From an uncultured Lachnospiraceae bacterium (GTDB lineage Bacteria > Bacillota > Clostridia > Lachnospirales > Lachnospiraceae): 7,992 bases of DNA. Of the stretch, positions 1 through 7,300 are shown piece by piece. The DNA lies in the NCBI GenBank assembly GCA_934351765.1, contig CAKRJM010000102.1, positions 1 through 7,992 of the forward strand. The letters are read 5' to 3'. A program made the translations under genes and the position numbers. Under the pieces are notes generated by a model that was not told the DNA's origin, searched no databases, and saw nothing but the letters and a program-made list of their open reading frames with translations. Every line of letters begins with the position of its first letter. The stretch's first letter is position 1.

Positions 1-7
1 GATTATT

Positions 8-1294
8 ATGGAAAAGCAGTACAAACCGGAAACCATCTGTATTCAGAGCGGCTGGAAGCCGAAAAAGGGAGAACCCCGTGTGCTTCCGATCTATCAGAGC
101 ACCACATTCAAATATGATGACAGTGAGCAGATGGCCAGACTGTTCGATCTGGAAGAGGAAGGTTATTTCTACACCAGACTTCAGAATCCCACCAATGATG
201 CGGTGGCACAGAAGATCTGTGAGCTGGAGGGCGGCGCGGCAGCCATGCTGACCTCCTCCGGGCAGGCAGCTACCTTTTATGCGATCTTCAATGTGGCAGG
301 AGCCGGGGATCATGTGATCAGCTCCGCAACCATCTACGGCGGATCCTCCAATTTATTTACAGTCACCTTAAAGAAGCTTGGAATTGACTTTACGCTTGTT
401 GATCCGGAGATTTCCCCGGAGGATCTGGCAAAGGAGTTCCGTCCAAATACCAAGGCAGTGTTCGGAGAGACCATTTCCAATCCGTCTCTGGTGGTGCTGG
501 ATATTGAGAAGTTTGCGAAGGCTGCTCATGACCACGGCGTTCCGCTGATTCTGGATAATACCTTTGCAACCCCCATCAACTGTCGCCCCTTCGAGTTCGG
601 GGCGGATATCGTGACCCATTCCACCACAAAGTATATGGACGGTCATGCCATGAGTGTCGGCGGCTGCATTGTGGACAGCGGAAATTTTGACTGGATGGCC
701 CATAAGGAAAAATTCCCGGGACTGACCGAGCCCGATCCGTCCTACCATGGACTGGTCTATGCGGAAGCCTTTGGAAAGAAAGCGTACATTACAAAAGCAA
801 CGGCACAGCTTATGAGAGATCTTGGCGCAGTTCCGTCTCCGATGAATTCGTTCTTACTGAATATCGGTCTGGAGACCCTTCATCTTCGTGTGCCCTGTCA
901 TTGTGAGAATGCCCAGAAGGTGGCCGAGTATCTGGAGGCCAATGAGGAAGTGGCATGGGTAAACTACCCCGGATTAAAGAGCAGCCCCTATTATGAGCGG
1001 GCAAAGAAATATATGCCCAACGGTACCAGCGGCGTGATCGCTTTCGGTTTAAAGGGCGGAAGAGAACGTGCGATCAAGTTCATGGACAGCTTAAAGCTGG
1101 CCTGCATCGTGACTCATGTGGCTGATGCCAGAACCTCGGTGCTCCATCCGGCCAGCCATACGCACCGCCAGCTTTCTGATGAGCAGCTTATTGAGGCAGG
1201 TGTAAAGCCGGATCTGATCCGTCTTTCCGTGGGAATCGAGAATGTAGATGATATCATCGCGGATCTGGAGCAGGCCATGGAGGCAGTAAAGTAG
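8..1294 (+). CDS. metY: O-acetylhomoserine sulfhydrylase (PLP-dependent, Cys/Met metabolism family)
   Basis: The enzyme is expected to make L-homocysteine from O-acetyl-L-homoserine and sulfide in the cytosol, the direct sulfhydrylation route to methionine. The 428 residues are full length for MetY. The fold-type I PLP motifs are in order: YTR at 55-57, SSGQAA at 83-88, Y110 positioned to stack on PLP, LDNTFATP at 182-189 with D183 for the pyridine nitrogen, HSTTKY at 204-209 with K208 as the Schiff-base lysine, and R405 in DLIRLSVG for the substrate carboxylate. The FGKKAYITKATAQLMRDLG and GLETLHLR segments are typical of O-acetylhomoserine sulfhydrylases rather than MetB or methionine gamma-lyase. 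The ATG at 8 starts the usual N-terminus, but only 7 bases precede it, so its ribosome binding site and promoter lie outside the window. No terminator is evident after the stop. The family is clear from sequence; the exact substrate is inferred. Confidence 0.93.
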   Translation: MEKQYKPETICIQSGWKPKKGEPRVLPIYQSTTFKYDDSEQMARLFDLEEEGYFYTRLQNPTNDAVAQKICELEGGAAAMLTSSGQAATFYAIFNVAGAGDHVISSATIYGGSSNLFTVTLKKLGIDFTLVDPEISPEDLAKEFRPNTKAVFGETISNPSLVVLDIEKFAKAAHDHGVPLILDNTFATPINCRPFEFGADIVTHSTTKYMDGHAMSVGGCIVDSGNFDWMAHKEKFPGLTEPDPSYHGLVYAEAFGKKAYITKATAQLMRDLGAVPSPMNSFLLNIGLETLHLRVPCHCENAQKVAEYLEANEEVAWVNYPGLKSSPYYERAKKYMPNGTSGVIAFGLKGGRERAIKFMDSLKLACIVTHVADARTSVLHPASHTHRQLSDEQLIEAGVKPDLIRLSVGIENVDDIIADLEQAMEAVK

Positions 1295-1402
1295 AAACTG
1301 CGGATAAAAATACATGTCTGGATAAGCTTACAAGGACTGTTTCCCGAAGCGTCTGCATAGACTGTTTCAAAAAGATTCCCGGACAGGGAAAGAGGAGCAG
1401 AT

Positions 1403-2311
1403 ATGCGGCTTCGGGAAGGTGTGGTAACATGTCCCATTCTGCGGCTGAAGGAATATCCGTCGGCACAGGCGGAAACAACCGATGAGGTGCTGTACGGAAT
1501 GACGGTACAGCTTCTGGAGCGGACGCTGACAGACTGGGCCTATGTGAAGACAGAATATGGATACTGCGGCTATGCAAAGCTGTCGGGACTGGAACTCCGG
1601 CGTCTGGCAGTACGCAGGTGGAGCCGTGCGGAAAAGCTGGTGATCTGCGCGTCGGCTGCCGATGTATTTGAAGTTGCCGGATATAAAAATCCCTTTGTCT
1701 GTACGCTGCCGAAGGGAAGTCTGGTAGAAAAAGACGGATACATGGCTCAGGCTGGCTGGACGCGGATCAGGCTGGTGGAGGGCGGTGCTTTTTATATTCG
1801 GGAAAGTATGGCAGAGCCTGTGCTTCGCGAACCGGTTTCGGACGAACCGGAGGAGCTCCTGCGGGAGAAGCTGGTTAAAACGGCCATGTCTTATCTGAAT
1901 GTGCCGTACCGCTGGGGAGGAAAAACTCCCTGGGGCATCGACTGCTCCGGCCTGTGCTCCATGACCTATCTGCTTCATGGGATCCGGATCTGGAGAGATG
2001 CACAGATTCAGGCGGGGTATCCGGTCCGGGAGATCCCGGTCTGCCAGGTGAAGCCGGGAGATCTTCTGTATTTTCCGGGGCATATGGCCCTTTATATCGG
2101 AGAACTGCGTTATGTTCATGCTACCGGACGTACAGGAGATGACCGGGTTGTGATCGGCAGCCTGGATCCGAAGGACCCGGCGTACCGGGAGGATCTGGCA
2201 GAAACGATTCTGACGGCGGGAACTGTTTTTCCGCGGAACCGGAACCGGCCGGACAGATCCAAAAGCCGGGACGAGACGGAGGATCAGCCGGTTAGTTCGG
2301 AAGAATCATAA
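1403..2311 (+). CDS. NlpC/P60 (C40) cysteine peptidase with N-terminal SH3-like domains, YkfC-like
   Basis: A 302-residue protein. Residues about 6-64 and 78-140 resemble two bacterial SH3-type domains, and about 155-275 form the NlpC/P60 catalytic domain. Catalytic residues are visible: YRWGG at 169-173, C181 in DCSGL, H227 in HMALYIG and H239 in YVHATG. The polar tail 279-302 is probably disordered. The architecture matches gamma-D-glutamyl-L-diamino acid endopeptidases such as YkfC, which cut cell-wall peptides between D-Glu and the diamino acid. There is no signal peptide or membrane segment; the N-terminus MRLREGVVT runs straight into the first domain, so a cytosolic muropeptide-recycling role is inferred. 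The start is supported by AGAGGAG at 1391-1397, five bases before ATG. The gene lies 108 bp after metY with no visible terminator or convincing promoter between. Its last 20 bp overlap the convergent DUF4397-like gene. Family is sure; substrate is inferred. Confidence 0.88.
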   Translation: MRLREGVVTCPILRLKEYPSAQAETTDEVLYGMTVQLLERTLTDWAYVKTEYGYCGYAKLSGLELRRLAVRRWSRAEKLVICASAADVFEVAGYKNPFVCTLPKGSLVEKDGYMAQAGWTRIRLVEGGAFYIRESMAEPVLREPVSDEPEELLREKLVKTAMSYLNVPYRWGGKTPWGIDCSGLCSMTYLLHGIRIWRDAQIQAGYPVREIPVCQVKPGDLLYFPGHMALYIGELRYVHATGRTGDDRVVIGSLDPKDPAYREDLAETILTAGTVFPRNRNRPDRSKSRDETEDQPVSSEES

Positions 2312-2876
2312 CGTCCAGCGCTTCCGGCTGCCAGCTTCCGTTTAAGATACAGAGGGTCTGCTGGCTGCCGGCTTCCAGGTTGATCAGAACAGACAGAAGC
2401 GGTGAATCCATATCCTGATCCGGCGTCAGGTAAAGGCCGTATTCCCCCGCCGGGATCGGCTTGAAGCAGGTGGCTTCCTTAAAGCTGACGGACGGAAATA
2501 ACAGTCGGTTTCCGAACAGATACAGGTCAAGGGGCGGAGCACCGAAGGCCAGAGAGACGGCGCGCAGGACACCGGAATCCTCAGGAAATTCCGGACAGGA
2601 TGCATCACATAGTAAAAGCAGATCAGGTCCGTGGCCGGTCTGGATTATGGCGGCTGTATAGGGAACAGAACAGAATAACGACAGGGTCTTTTTTAAGTAG
2701 ATCCGTTTTGATCGTGCACCGGCGAGCGTCACCGTAACAAAACCGGGGGACACAGAAATCCGGCTGGTAAGCCCGCGGTAGGAGACGGAACCGGTCTCAT
2801 TTTCTATGGAAACAAGTAGCTCTTCGGTGTCGGCGGCAGCATGAAACACGCGCAGAGAACAGGAGGGTTCATTCAT
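2292..2876 (-). CDS. Small protein with two diverged DUF4397-like domains
   Basis: A 194-residue protein starting at the ATG at 2876, chosen because AGAAAGGA lies eight bases upstream and the domain begins at once (LRVFHAA at residues 8-14). The GTG start at 3005 is rejected. Two halves have the DUF4397 pattern. Repeat 1 (about 8-93) opens LRVFHAAADTEELLVSI. Repeat 2 (about 104-192) opens LRAVSLAFGAPPLDLYLFG, continues with IPAGEYGLYL at 141-150, and ends with LLSVLINLEAG and an ILN strand. DUF4397 is a beta-rich, Ig-like or carbohydrate-binding-like domain usually found in exported proteins. Here I see no signal peptide, sortase motif or membrane helix, so a cytosolic place or an unusual export route is implied. 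Six cysteines are present (C6, C69, C90, C94, C137, C176). The gene is divergent from fba and convergent with the peptidase gene, overlapping it by 20 bp. No convincing sigma-A promoter was found. Function is unknown, and the domain call is by eye. Confidence 0.78.
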   Translation of the reverse strand: MNEPSCSLRVFHAAADTEELLVSIENETGSVSYRGLTSRISVSPGFVTVTLAGARSKRIYLKKTLSLFCSVPYTAAIIQTGHGPDLLLLCDASCPEFPEDSGVLRAVSLAFGAPPLDLYLFGNRLLFPSVSFKEATCFKPIPAGEYGLYLTPDQDMDSPLLSVLINLEAGSQQTLCILNGSWQPEALDVMILPN

Positions 2877-2884
2877 GGAAGCCG

Positions 2885-2892
2885 TCCTTTCT
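2885..2892 (-). promoter_or_regulatory. Ribosome binding site fixing the start of the DUF4397-like gene
   Basis: On the minus strand the sequence reads AGAAAGGA, then eight bases, then ATG at 2876-2874. This is the only good Shine-Dalgarno near a start codon in this frame and rules in favour of the 194-residue product over a 237-residue GTG-started form. Confidence 0.75.
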
Positions 2893-2980
2893 GGGAAAAC
2901 TGCTTTCTCTTTAAGATATGGCTTTTTTTCCTGTTTGTGTGCGTTGATGAGAATGATTTGATCGATTTTTACAAAAAAGA

Positions 2981-3012
2981 GTGCAAAAATCCGGGATTTT
3001 TGCACGTTTTTT
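2981..3012. terminator. Two-way intrinsic terminator hairpin between the DUF4397-like gene and fba
   Basis: A perfect 11-bp inverted repeat, GTGCAAAAATC (2981-2991) and GATTTTTGCAC (2995-3005), has the 3-nt loop CGG. It is followed on the plus strand by G and six T (3007-3012). On its left side is an A6 tract (2973-2978), which reads as a T tract on the minus strand, so the hairpin could stop transcription in both directions. On the plus strand it would stop read-through from the peptidase gene before the fba promoter. On the minus strand it lies 105 bp before the DUF4397-like start. The stem is AT-rich, so its strength is uncertain. Confidence 0.72.
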
Positions 3013-3017
3013 CATGT

Positions 3018-3055
3018 AAAAAATGACTGTTCAATTAAAAAGTTTATGTTATAAT
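3018..3055 (+). promoter_or_regulatory. fba promoter, extended -10 type
   Basis: A perfect TATAAT at 3050-3055 is preceded by TG at 3047-3048, giving the extended -10 form TGnTATAAT. No good -35 sits at 16-18 bp: TGTTCA at 3028-3033 matches TTGACA at three of six. An A6 tract at 3018-3023 and a T6 tract at 3007-3012 lie about 40-55 bp before the predicted transcript start near 3062, where UP elements act. An extended -10 and UP-like tracts commonly make up for a weak -35. The leader would be about 41 nt and begins with a small GCGC-GACA-GCGC hairpin (3065-3076). Confidence 0.8.
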
Positions 3056-3086
3056 AAAGACAAAGCGCGACAGCGCAATAACACAG

Positions 3087-3094
3087 AAAGGAAG
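3087..3094 (+). promoter_or_regulatory. fba ribosome binding site
   Basis: AAAGGAAG lies eight bases before the ATG at 3103 and confirms the start. The spacer is A-rich and unstructured, consistent with a well-translated message. Confidence 0.8.
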
Positions 3095-3102
3095 ATAAAA
3101 CA

Positions 3103-4041
3103 ATGCCCTTAGTTACAACCACTGAAATGTTTAAGAAAGCATACGAAGGTGGATACGCAATCGGCGCATTCAACGTAAACAACATGGAGATCGTTCAGGG
3201 TATCACCGAGGCTGCTGCTGAGGAGAAATCCCCCATTATCCTGCAGGCTTCCGCAGGTGCAAGAAAGTACGCAAACGCTGCATACTTAAAGCATCTGGTA
3301 GAAGCTGCTCTTGATATCCATCCGGAGCTTCCCATCGCTCTTCATCTGGATCACGGCGCAGACTTCGAAATCTGCAAGTCCTGCATCGATGGCGGATTCA
3401 CTTCCGTTATGATCGATGGTTCCTCCAAGCCCTTCGAAGAGAACATCGCTCTTGCAAAGAAGGTTGCTGAGTACGCTCATGAGAGAGGCGTAGTCGTAGA
3501 GGCTGAGCTTGGTACTCTGGCAGGTATCGAAGATGATGTTAAGGTTTCCGCTGAGGATTCTTCCTACACAAGACCGGAAGAGGTTGAAGAGTTCGTTGAC
3601 CGTACAGGCGTTGATTCCCTGGCAATCGCTATCGGAACAAGCCACGGTGCTTACAAGTTCAAGCCCGGTACAAACCCTCAGTTAAGATTCGACATTCTGG
3701 AAGAGGTTGGCAAGAGACTGCCCGGATTCCCCATCGTTCTTCACGGTGCTTCCTCCGTTCCTCAGGAATACGTTAAGATCATTAACGCTAACGGCGGTGC
3801 ATTAAAGGATGCGATCGGTGTTCCCGAAGATCAGCTTCGCCAGGCAGCAAAGATGGCTGTATGCAAGATCAATATCGACTCCGATCTTCGTCTTGCTCTG
3901 ACTGCTGGTATCAGAGAGCATATGGCTGCTCATCCGGATCATTTTGATCCCAGACAGTACTTGAGCCCCGCAAGAGATTATGTAAAGGCTGTTGTTAAGC
4001 ATAAGATTGCTGAGGTTCTTGGTTCTTCCAATATGATCTAA
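3103..4041 (+). CDS. fba: Class II (zinc-dependent) fructose-1,6-bisphosphate aldolase
   Basis: The enzyme splits fructose 1,6-bisphosphate into dihydroxyacetone phosphate and glyceraldehyde 3-phosphate in glycolysis, and runs in reverse in gluconeogenesis. The 312 residues are normal for the short class II form. Visible class II features: HLDHG at 81-85 with catalytic D83 and zinc ligand H84; the EAELG motif at 133-137, with an acidic metal-site residue; H181 in GTSHGAYK and H214 in VLHGASS as zinc ligands; and NID at 257-259, with D259 and the GASS loop contacting substrate phosphate. It is probably monocistronic, with its own promoter and a hairpin terminator. Codon use differs sharply from the neighbours: of 11 arginines, eight are AGA, two CGT and one CGC, with no CGG, while the flanking genes use CGG freely. 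GCT, GTT and TTC are also favoured. This is the pattern of a highly expressed gene, not a sign of transfer. Confidence 0.97.
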   Translation: MPLVTTTEMFKKAYEGGYAIGAFNVNNMEIVQGITEAAAEEKSPIILQASAGARKYANAAYLKHLVEAALDIHPELPIALHLDHGADFEICKSCIDGGFTSVMIDGSSKPFEENIALAKKVAEYAHERGVVVEAELGTLAGIEDDVKVSAEDSSYTRPEEVEEFVDRTGVDSLAIAIGTSHGAYKFKPGTNPQLRFDILEEVGKRLPGFPIVLHGASSVPQEYVKIINANGGALKDAIGVPEDQLRQAAKMAVCKINIDSDLRLALTAGIREHMAAHPDHFDPRQYLSPARDYVKAVVKHKIAEVLGSSNMI

Positions 4042-4054
4042 GGACGGTTCAGAC

Positions 4055-4071
4055 CGACTGAATATCAGTCG
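4055..4071 (+). other. Small perfect hairpin just after fba
   Basis: CGACTGA (4055-4061) and TCAGTCG (4065-4071) form a perfect 7-bp stem with the loop ATA, 13 bases after the fba stop. No T tract follows, so it is not itself a terminator. It could protect the 3' end of the fba message or be a dyad binding site. Confidence 0.45.
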
Positions 4072-4077
4072 TATATC

Positions 4078-4123
4078 AAACAGGCCCGATGGGATTCGCG
4101 AGAGTCCCGTGCGGGTCTGTTTT
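4078..4123 (+). terminator. Probable fba transcription terminator
   Basis: A long stem-loop. The outer stem AAACAGGCCCG (4078-4088) pairs with CGGGTCTGTTT (4112-4122) with one G-U pair. The inner stem GGGATTC (4091-4097) pairs with GAGTCCC (4102-4108), also with one G-U. The loop GCGA is a stable GNRA tetraloop. A small internal loop joins the two stems. The T run is short and mostly inside the stem (TTTT at 4120-4123, then GG), so termination may be incomplete. The position 37 bp after the fba stop fits. Confidence 0.65.
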
Positions 4124-4157
4124 GGTATAGTTTATGTAAATTTAAGAACCCCTCCGA

Positions 4158-4186
4158 TTGTTTTTTGCATGGAATGAGACTATAAT
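4158..4186 (+). promoter_or_regulatory. Promoter of the ABC transporter gene
   Basis: TTGTTT at 4158-4163 matches the -35 consensus at three of six. It is 17 bp from a perfect TATAAT at 4181-4186. Transcription should start near 4193, giving a leader of about 110 nt. A 5-bp inverted repeat, AGACT (4177-4181) and AGTCT (4190-4194), flanks the -10 but may be chance. Confidence 0.72.
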
Positions 4187-4225
4187 AAAAGTCTGTCGGC
4201 TGTAAAAGAACGGGATCGAGGTTTG

Positions 4226-4283
4226 TTTTGCACCGAATGGAGCTGCCTGCGGAACGGTATCGCTTTGCAGGCTGTGTGCAAAA
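4226..4283 (+). promoter_or_regulatory. Structured 5' leader of the ABC transporter gene
   Basis: The outer stem TTTTGCAC (4226-4233) pairs perfectly with GTGCAAAA (4276-4283). The inner stem GCCTGC (4245-4250) pairs with GCAGGC (4267-4272) around a 16-nt loop. The structure ends six bases before the ribosome binding site AGGAGA (4290-4295), and no T tract follows, so it is not a terminator. It could affect message stability or access to the start, or be a protein-binding site. It does not match any riboswitch class I recognise. Confidence 0.5.
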
Positions 4284-4301
4284 AAGAACAGGAGAGACTA
4301 C

Positions 4302-7300
4302 ATGCTTCAGATCAAAGACATACACAAGGAATATAAGACCGGGCCGTTAGTCCAGCGGGCGCTGGATGGCGTGAGCCTGAATTTGCGGGACAATGAGTTC
4401 GTGGCGATCCTGGGACCCAGCGGATCCGGAAAAACGACGCTTTTGAATGTCATCGGCGGGCTGGACCGCTATGACAGCGGGGATCTGGTGATCAACGGGA
4501 TTTCCACGAAGAAGTATAAGGACCGGGAATGGGATTCCTATCGGAACCATACCATCGGCTTTGTGTTCCAGAGCTATACCCTGATTCCGCACCAGACGGT
4601 GCTGGCAAACGTGGAGCTGGCACTGACCATCTCCGGGATCGGGAAGCAGGAACGGAAAAAACGGGCGGCTGAGGCCCTTGCAAGGGTGGGACTGGGAGAT
4701 CAGCTTCATAAAAAGCCAAGCCAGATGTCCGGCGGACAGATGCAGCGGGTGGCCATTGCCAGAGCTCTGGTCAATGATCCCGATATCGTGCTGGCAGATG
4801 AGCCCACCGGCGCCCTGGACAGCAGTACCAGTATCCAGGTCATGGAGCTGTTAAAAGAGGTGGCAAAGGACCGGCTGGTGGTCATGGTAACCCACAATCC
4901 GGAGCTGGCGCAGGATTATGCCAGCCGGATCGTGACGCTGAAGGATGGGAAGATCTTATCGGATACGAACCCGTATGAGCCGAAGGCGGAAACCATTGCT
5001 CTGTCGCAGCATAAAAACATGGGGCGTTCGTCCATGTCCTTTTTAACGGCACTGTCTCTGAGCTTTCATAATTTAAGGACCAAGAAGGCAAGAACGATCC
5101 TGACCTCCTTTGCCGGGTCCATCGGAATCATCGGAATCGCCCTGATCCTTGCTATTTCCAACGGGGTCAACGCGTACATCAAGAGCCTGGAGGAGGAAAC
5201 ATTGTCGGAGTATCCGCTCCAGATCACCAGTACCGGGTTTGATATTTCTTCCATGCTGGTGGCCGGAAGCGGCGGGAATGATAAGGCTGCCGGAGAAGAC
5301 GGAACGGTTCATGTCATGGAAATCGTGACGAACTTCTTTCATTCTATGGAATCCAACGATCTGAAATCGCTGAAAACGTATCTGGACAGCAAAGAGAGCG
5401 GCATGGAGCCTTATACCAATGCCATTGAATACAGCTATTCGGTGGAGCCGCAGATCTATAAGGAGGAGGACGACGGTTCGGTGCGCCAGGTGAATCCGGA
5501 TCATTCCTTTGATAAAATGGGAATCGGATCCTCGGCGTCGGCCAGCAGCATGATGTCCTCCATGATGAGCACCAATGTCTTTTACCAGATGCCGGCAAAC
5601 AGCCGTTTATATGAAAATCAGTATGAAGTAAAAGCGGGACGGTGGCCGGAAGCAGAGACCGAGTGTGTACTGGTGCTGTCAAACAGCGGCGGAGTAAGCG
5701 ATTTTGTCCTTTATACTATGGGACTTCGTGATCCGCTGGAGCTGGATGAGATGGTGGATCAGTTTTTAAAGGAAGAGAATGTAAAGGTTCCGGAGAAGCC
5801 GGAGACCTATTCCTATGAGGATTTTCTGGGTGTGGATTTTAAGCTGGTGAGCAGCACCGATTATTATCAGTATGACAGCCAGTATGATCTCTGGAAGGAC
5901 AGGAGCGGCGATGCGGATTATATGAAAAAGCTGGTCACCGCCGGTGAGACGCTGACGGTGGTTGGTGTGGTACAGCCGGCAAAGGGAGCGGCCGCATCAG
6001 CTCTGACTCCGGGGATCAATTATCCGGCATCGCTGGTGACGCATGTAGCGGAGCTGGCAGGGAATACTCAGATCGTACAGGATCAGCTTGCCGATAAAAC
6101 TACCGATGTTTTTAACGGATCGACGTTTGGGGAAACGCAGGAGAATGGTTTGGATATGGAATCCCTGTTTACGGTAGACGCCGATGCCATAAGAAATGCG
6201 ATCAGGTTTGATGAGAGTGCCATGACGGGCGGATTAAGCGGCGGAATGGATGTTTCCGATGCCTTTTCCATGGATCCTTCGGTGCTGGATTTTGGCAGCA
6301 TGGATCTTTCCGGGATTTCCATTGACCTGCCTCAGACCGGCATGAACCTGGATCTTTCGGAGCTTCTTTCCGATCTGGATCTTTCGGCTTCCGAGGATGG
6401 CTTAAAATCCATGGCGTCCAGCCTGCTGGAGGGATACAATGCCTATGCAAAGATCCATCCGGAGGCAGACTATTCCGGGCTTATGGATCAGTTCCTGAAC
6501 TATCTCGGATCAGAGGAGGCAAGGACGATCCTTTCCGATCATATCAAAAAGATTATCTCCGATGCCGGCGGGATCAGGATTCCCACTGATGCGCTGCAGC
6601 AGATGATGGAGGAGCTTTTAACGGATTTCAGGCGGTTTGCCGATGAAAAGGGCTATACCGATCCGGAAAAATTTCAGGAGTATCTGCTGGAATATCTTCA
6701 GACGGATGAAGCGAGAACAATTCTGAAAAAATGGGCGGATCAGATTTTTCAGATCTCCGGGGATATCACGATTTCCGCAGATCAGATCAAAGCGCTGGCA
6801 TCGGATCTCATAACCGGATACAGTGCATATGCGAAAAAGAACGGATTTGCCGATCCTGCGGATATGGGAAATCAGTTTGCAGCTTATTTAAAGACTGCAG
6901 ACGGACAGAAACGGCTGATGGAGGGGATTTCCGGGACTGTGGATCTGAACGGCCTGCAAAGTCAGATCGGATCGGCGGTGGAGCGGTCCATGGCCTCTGT
7001 CATGGAATCCTATACGGGAGCGCTGTCAAGGGCTGTTGAAACGCAGATCTCCAGTGCCATGAGCCAGCTTGTCACAAGGCTTTCCAACGGAATCGCACAG
7101 ACTATGCAGACGGCGATGACGCAGATGGGCAGGCAGCTTCAGGAGGCGTTAGGCACTGCCATGACTGTGGATACGGAGGCCTTTGCGTCTGCCTTTCAGG
7201 TCAATCTGGATCAGAATGATCTGAAGGAGCTACTGATGTCCATGGCGTCCTCCGGAAGTGCCAGCTATGAGGGCAATTTACAGAAGCTCGGCTATGTGGA

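Noticed and set aside
8..1294. Methionine gamma-lyase or cystathionine gamma-synthase instead of MetY
   Set aside because: The 428-residue length and the segment at about 255-295 follow the O-acetylhomoserine sulfhydrylase type. The lyases and MetB are usually near 380-400 residues.
1367..2119. 250-residue minus-strand reading frame
   Set aside because: It is the reverse frame of the NlpC/P60 gene, whose catalytic motifs are intact. No family features and no ribosome binding site.
2877..3005. Longer 237-residue form of the DUF4397-like protein starting at GTG 3005
   Set aside because: The GTG lies inside the terminator stem, no ribosome binding site precedes it, and the extra residues have no domain match. 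The ATG at 2876 has a good ribosome binding site.
3103..4041. fba as horizontally acquired because its codon use differs from its neighbours
   Set aside because: The bias is towards codons typical of highly expressed genes, and aldolase is a core glycolytic enzyme, so expression explains it better.
4065..4325. 86-residue minus-strand reading frame across the fba-ABC gap
   Set aside because: It covers the fba terminator, the ABC promoter and the leader hairpin, and starts inside the ABC gene. No recognisable domain.
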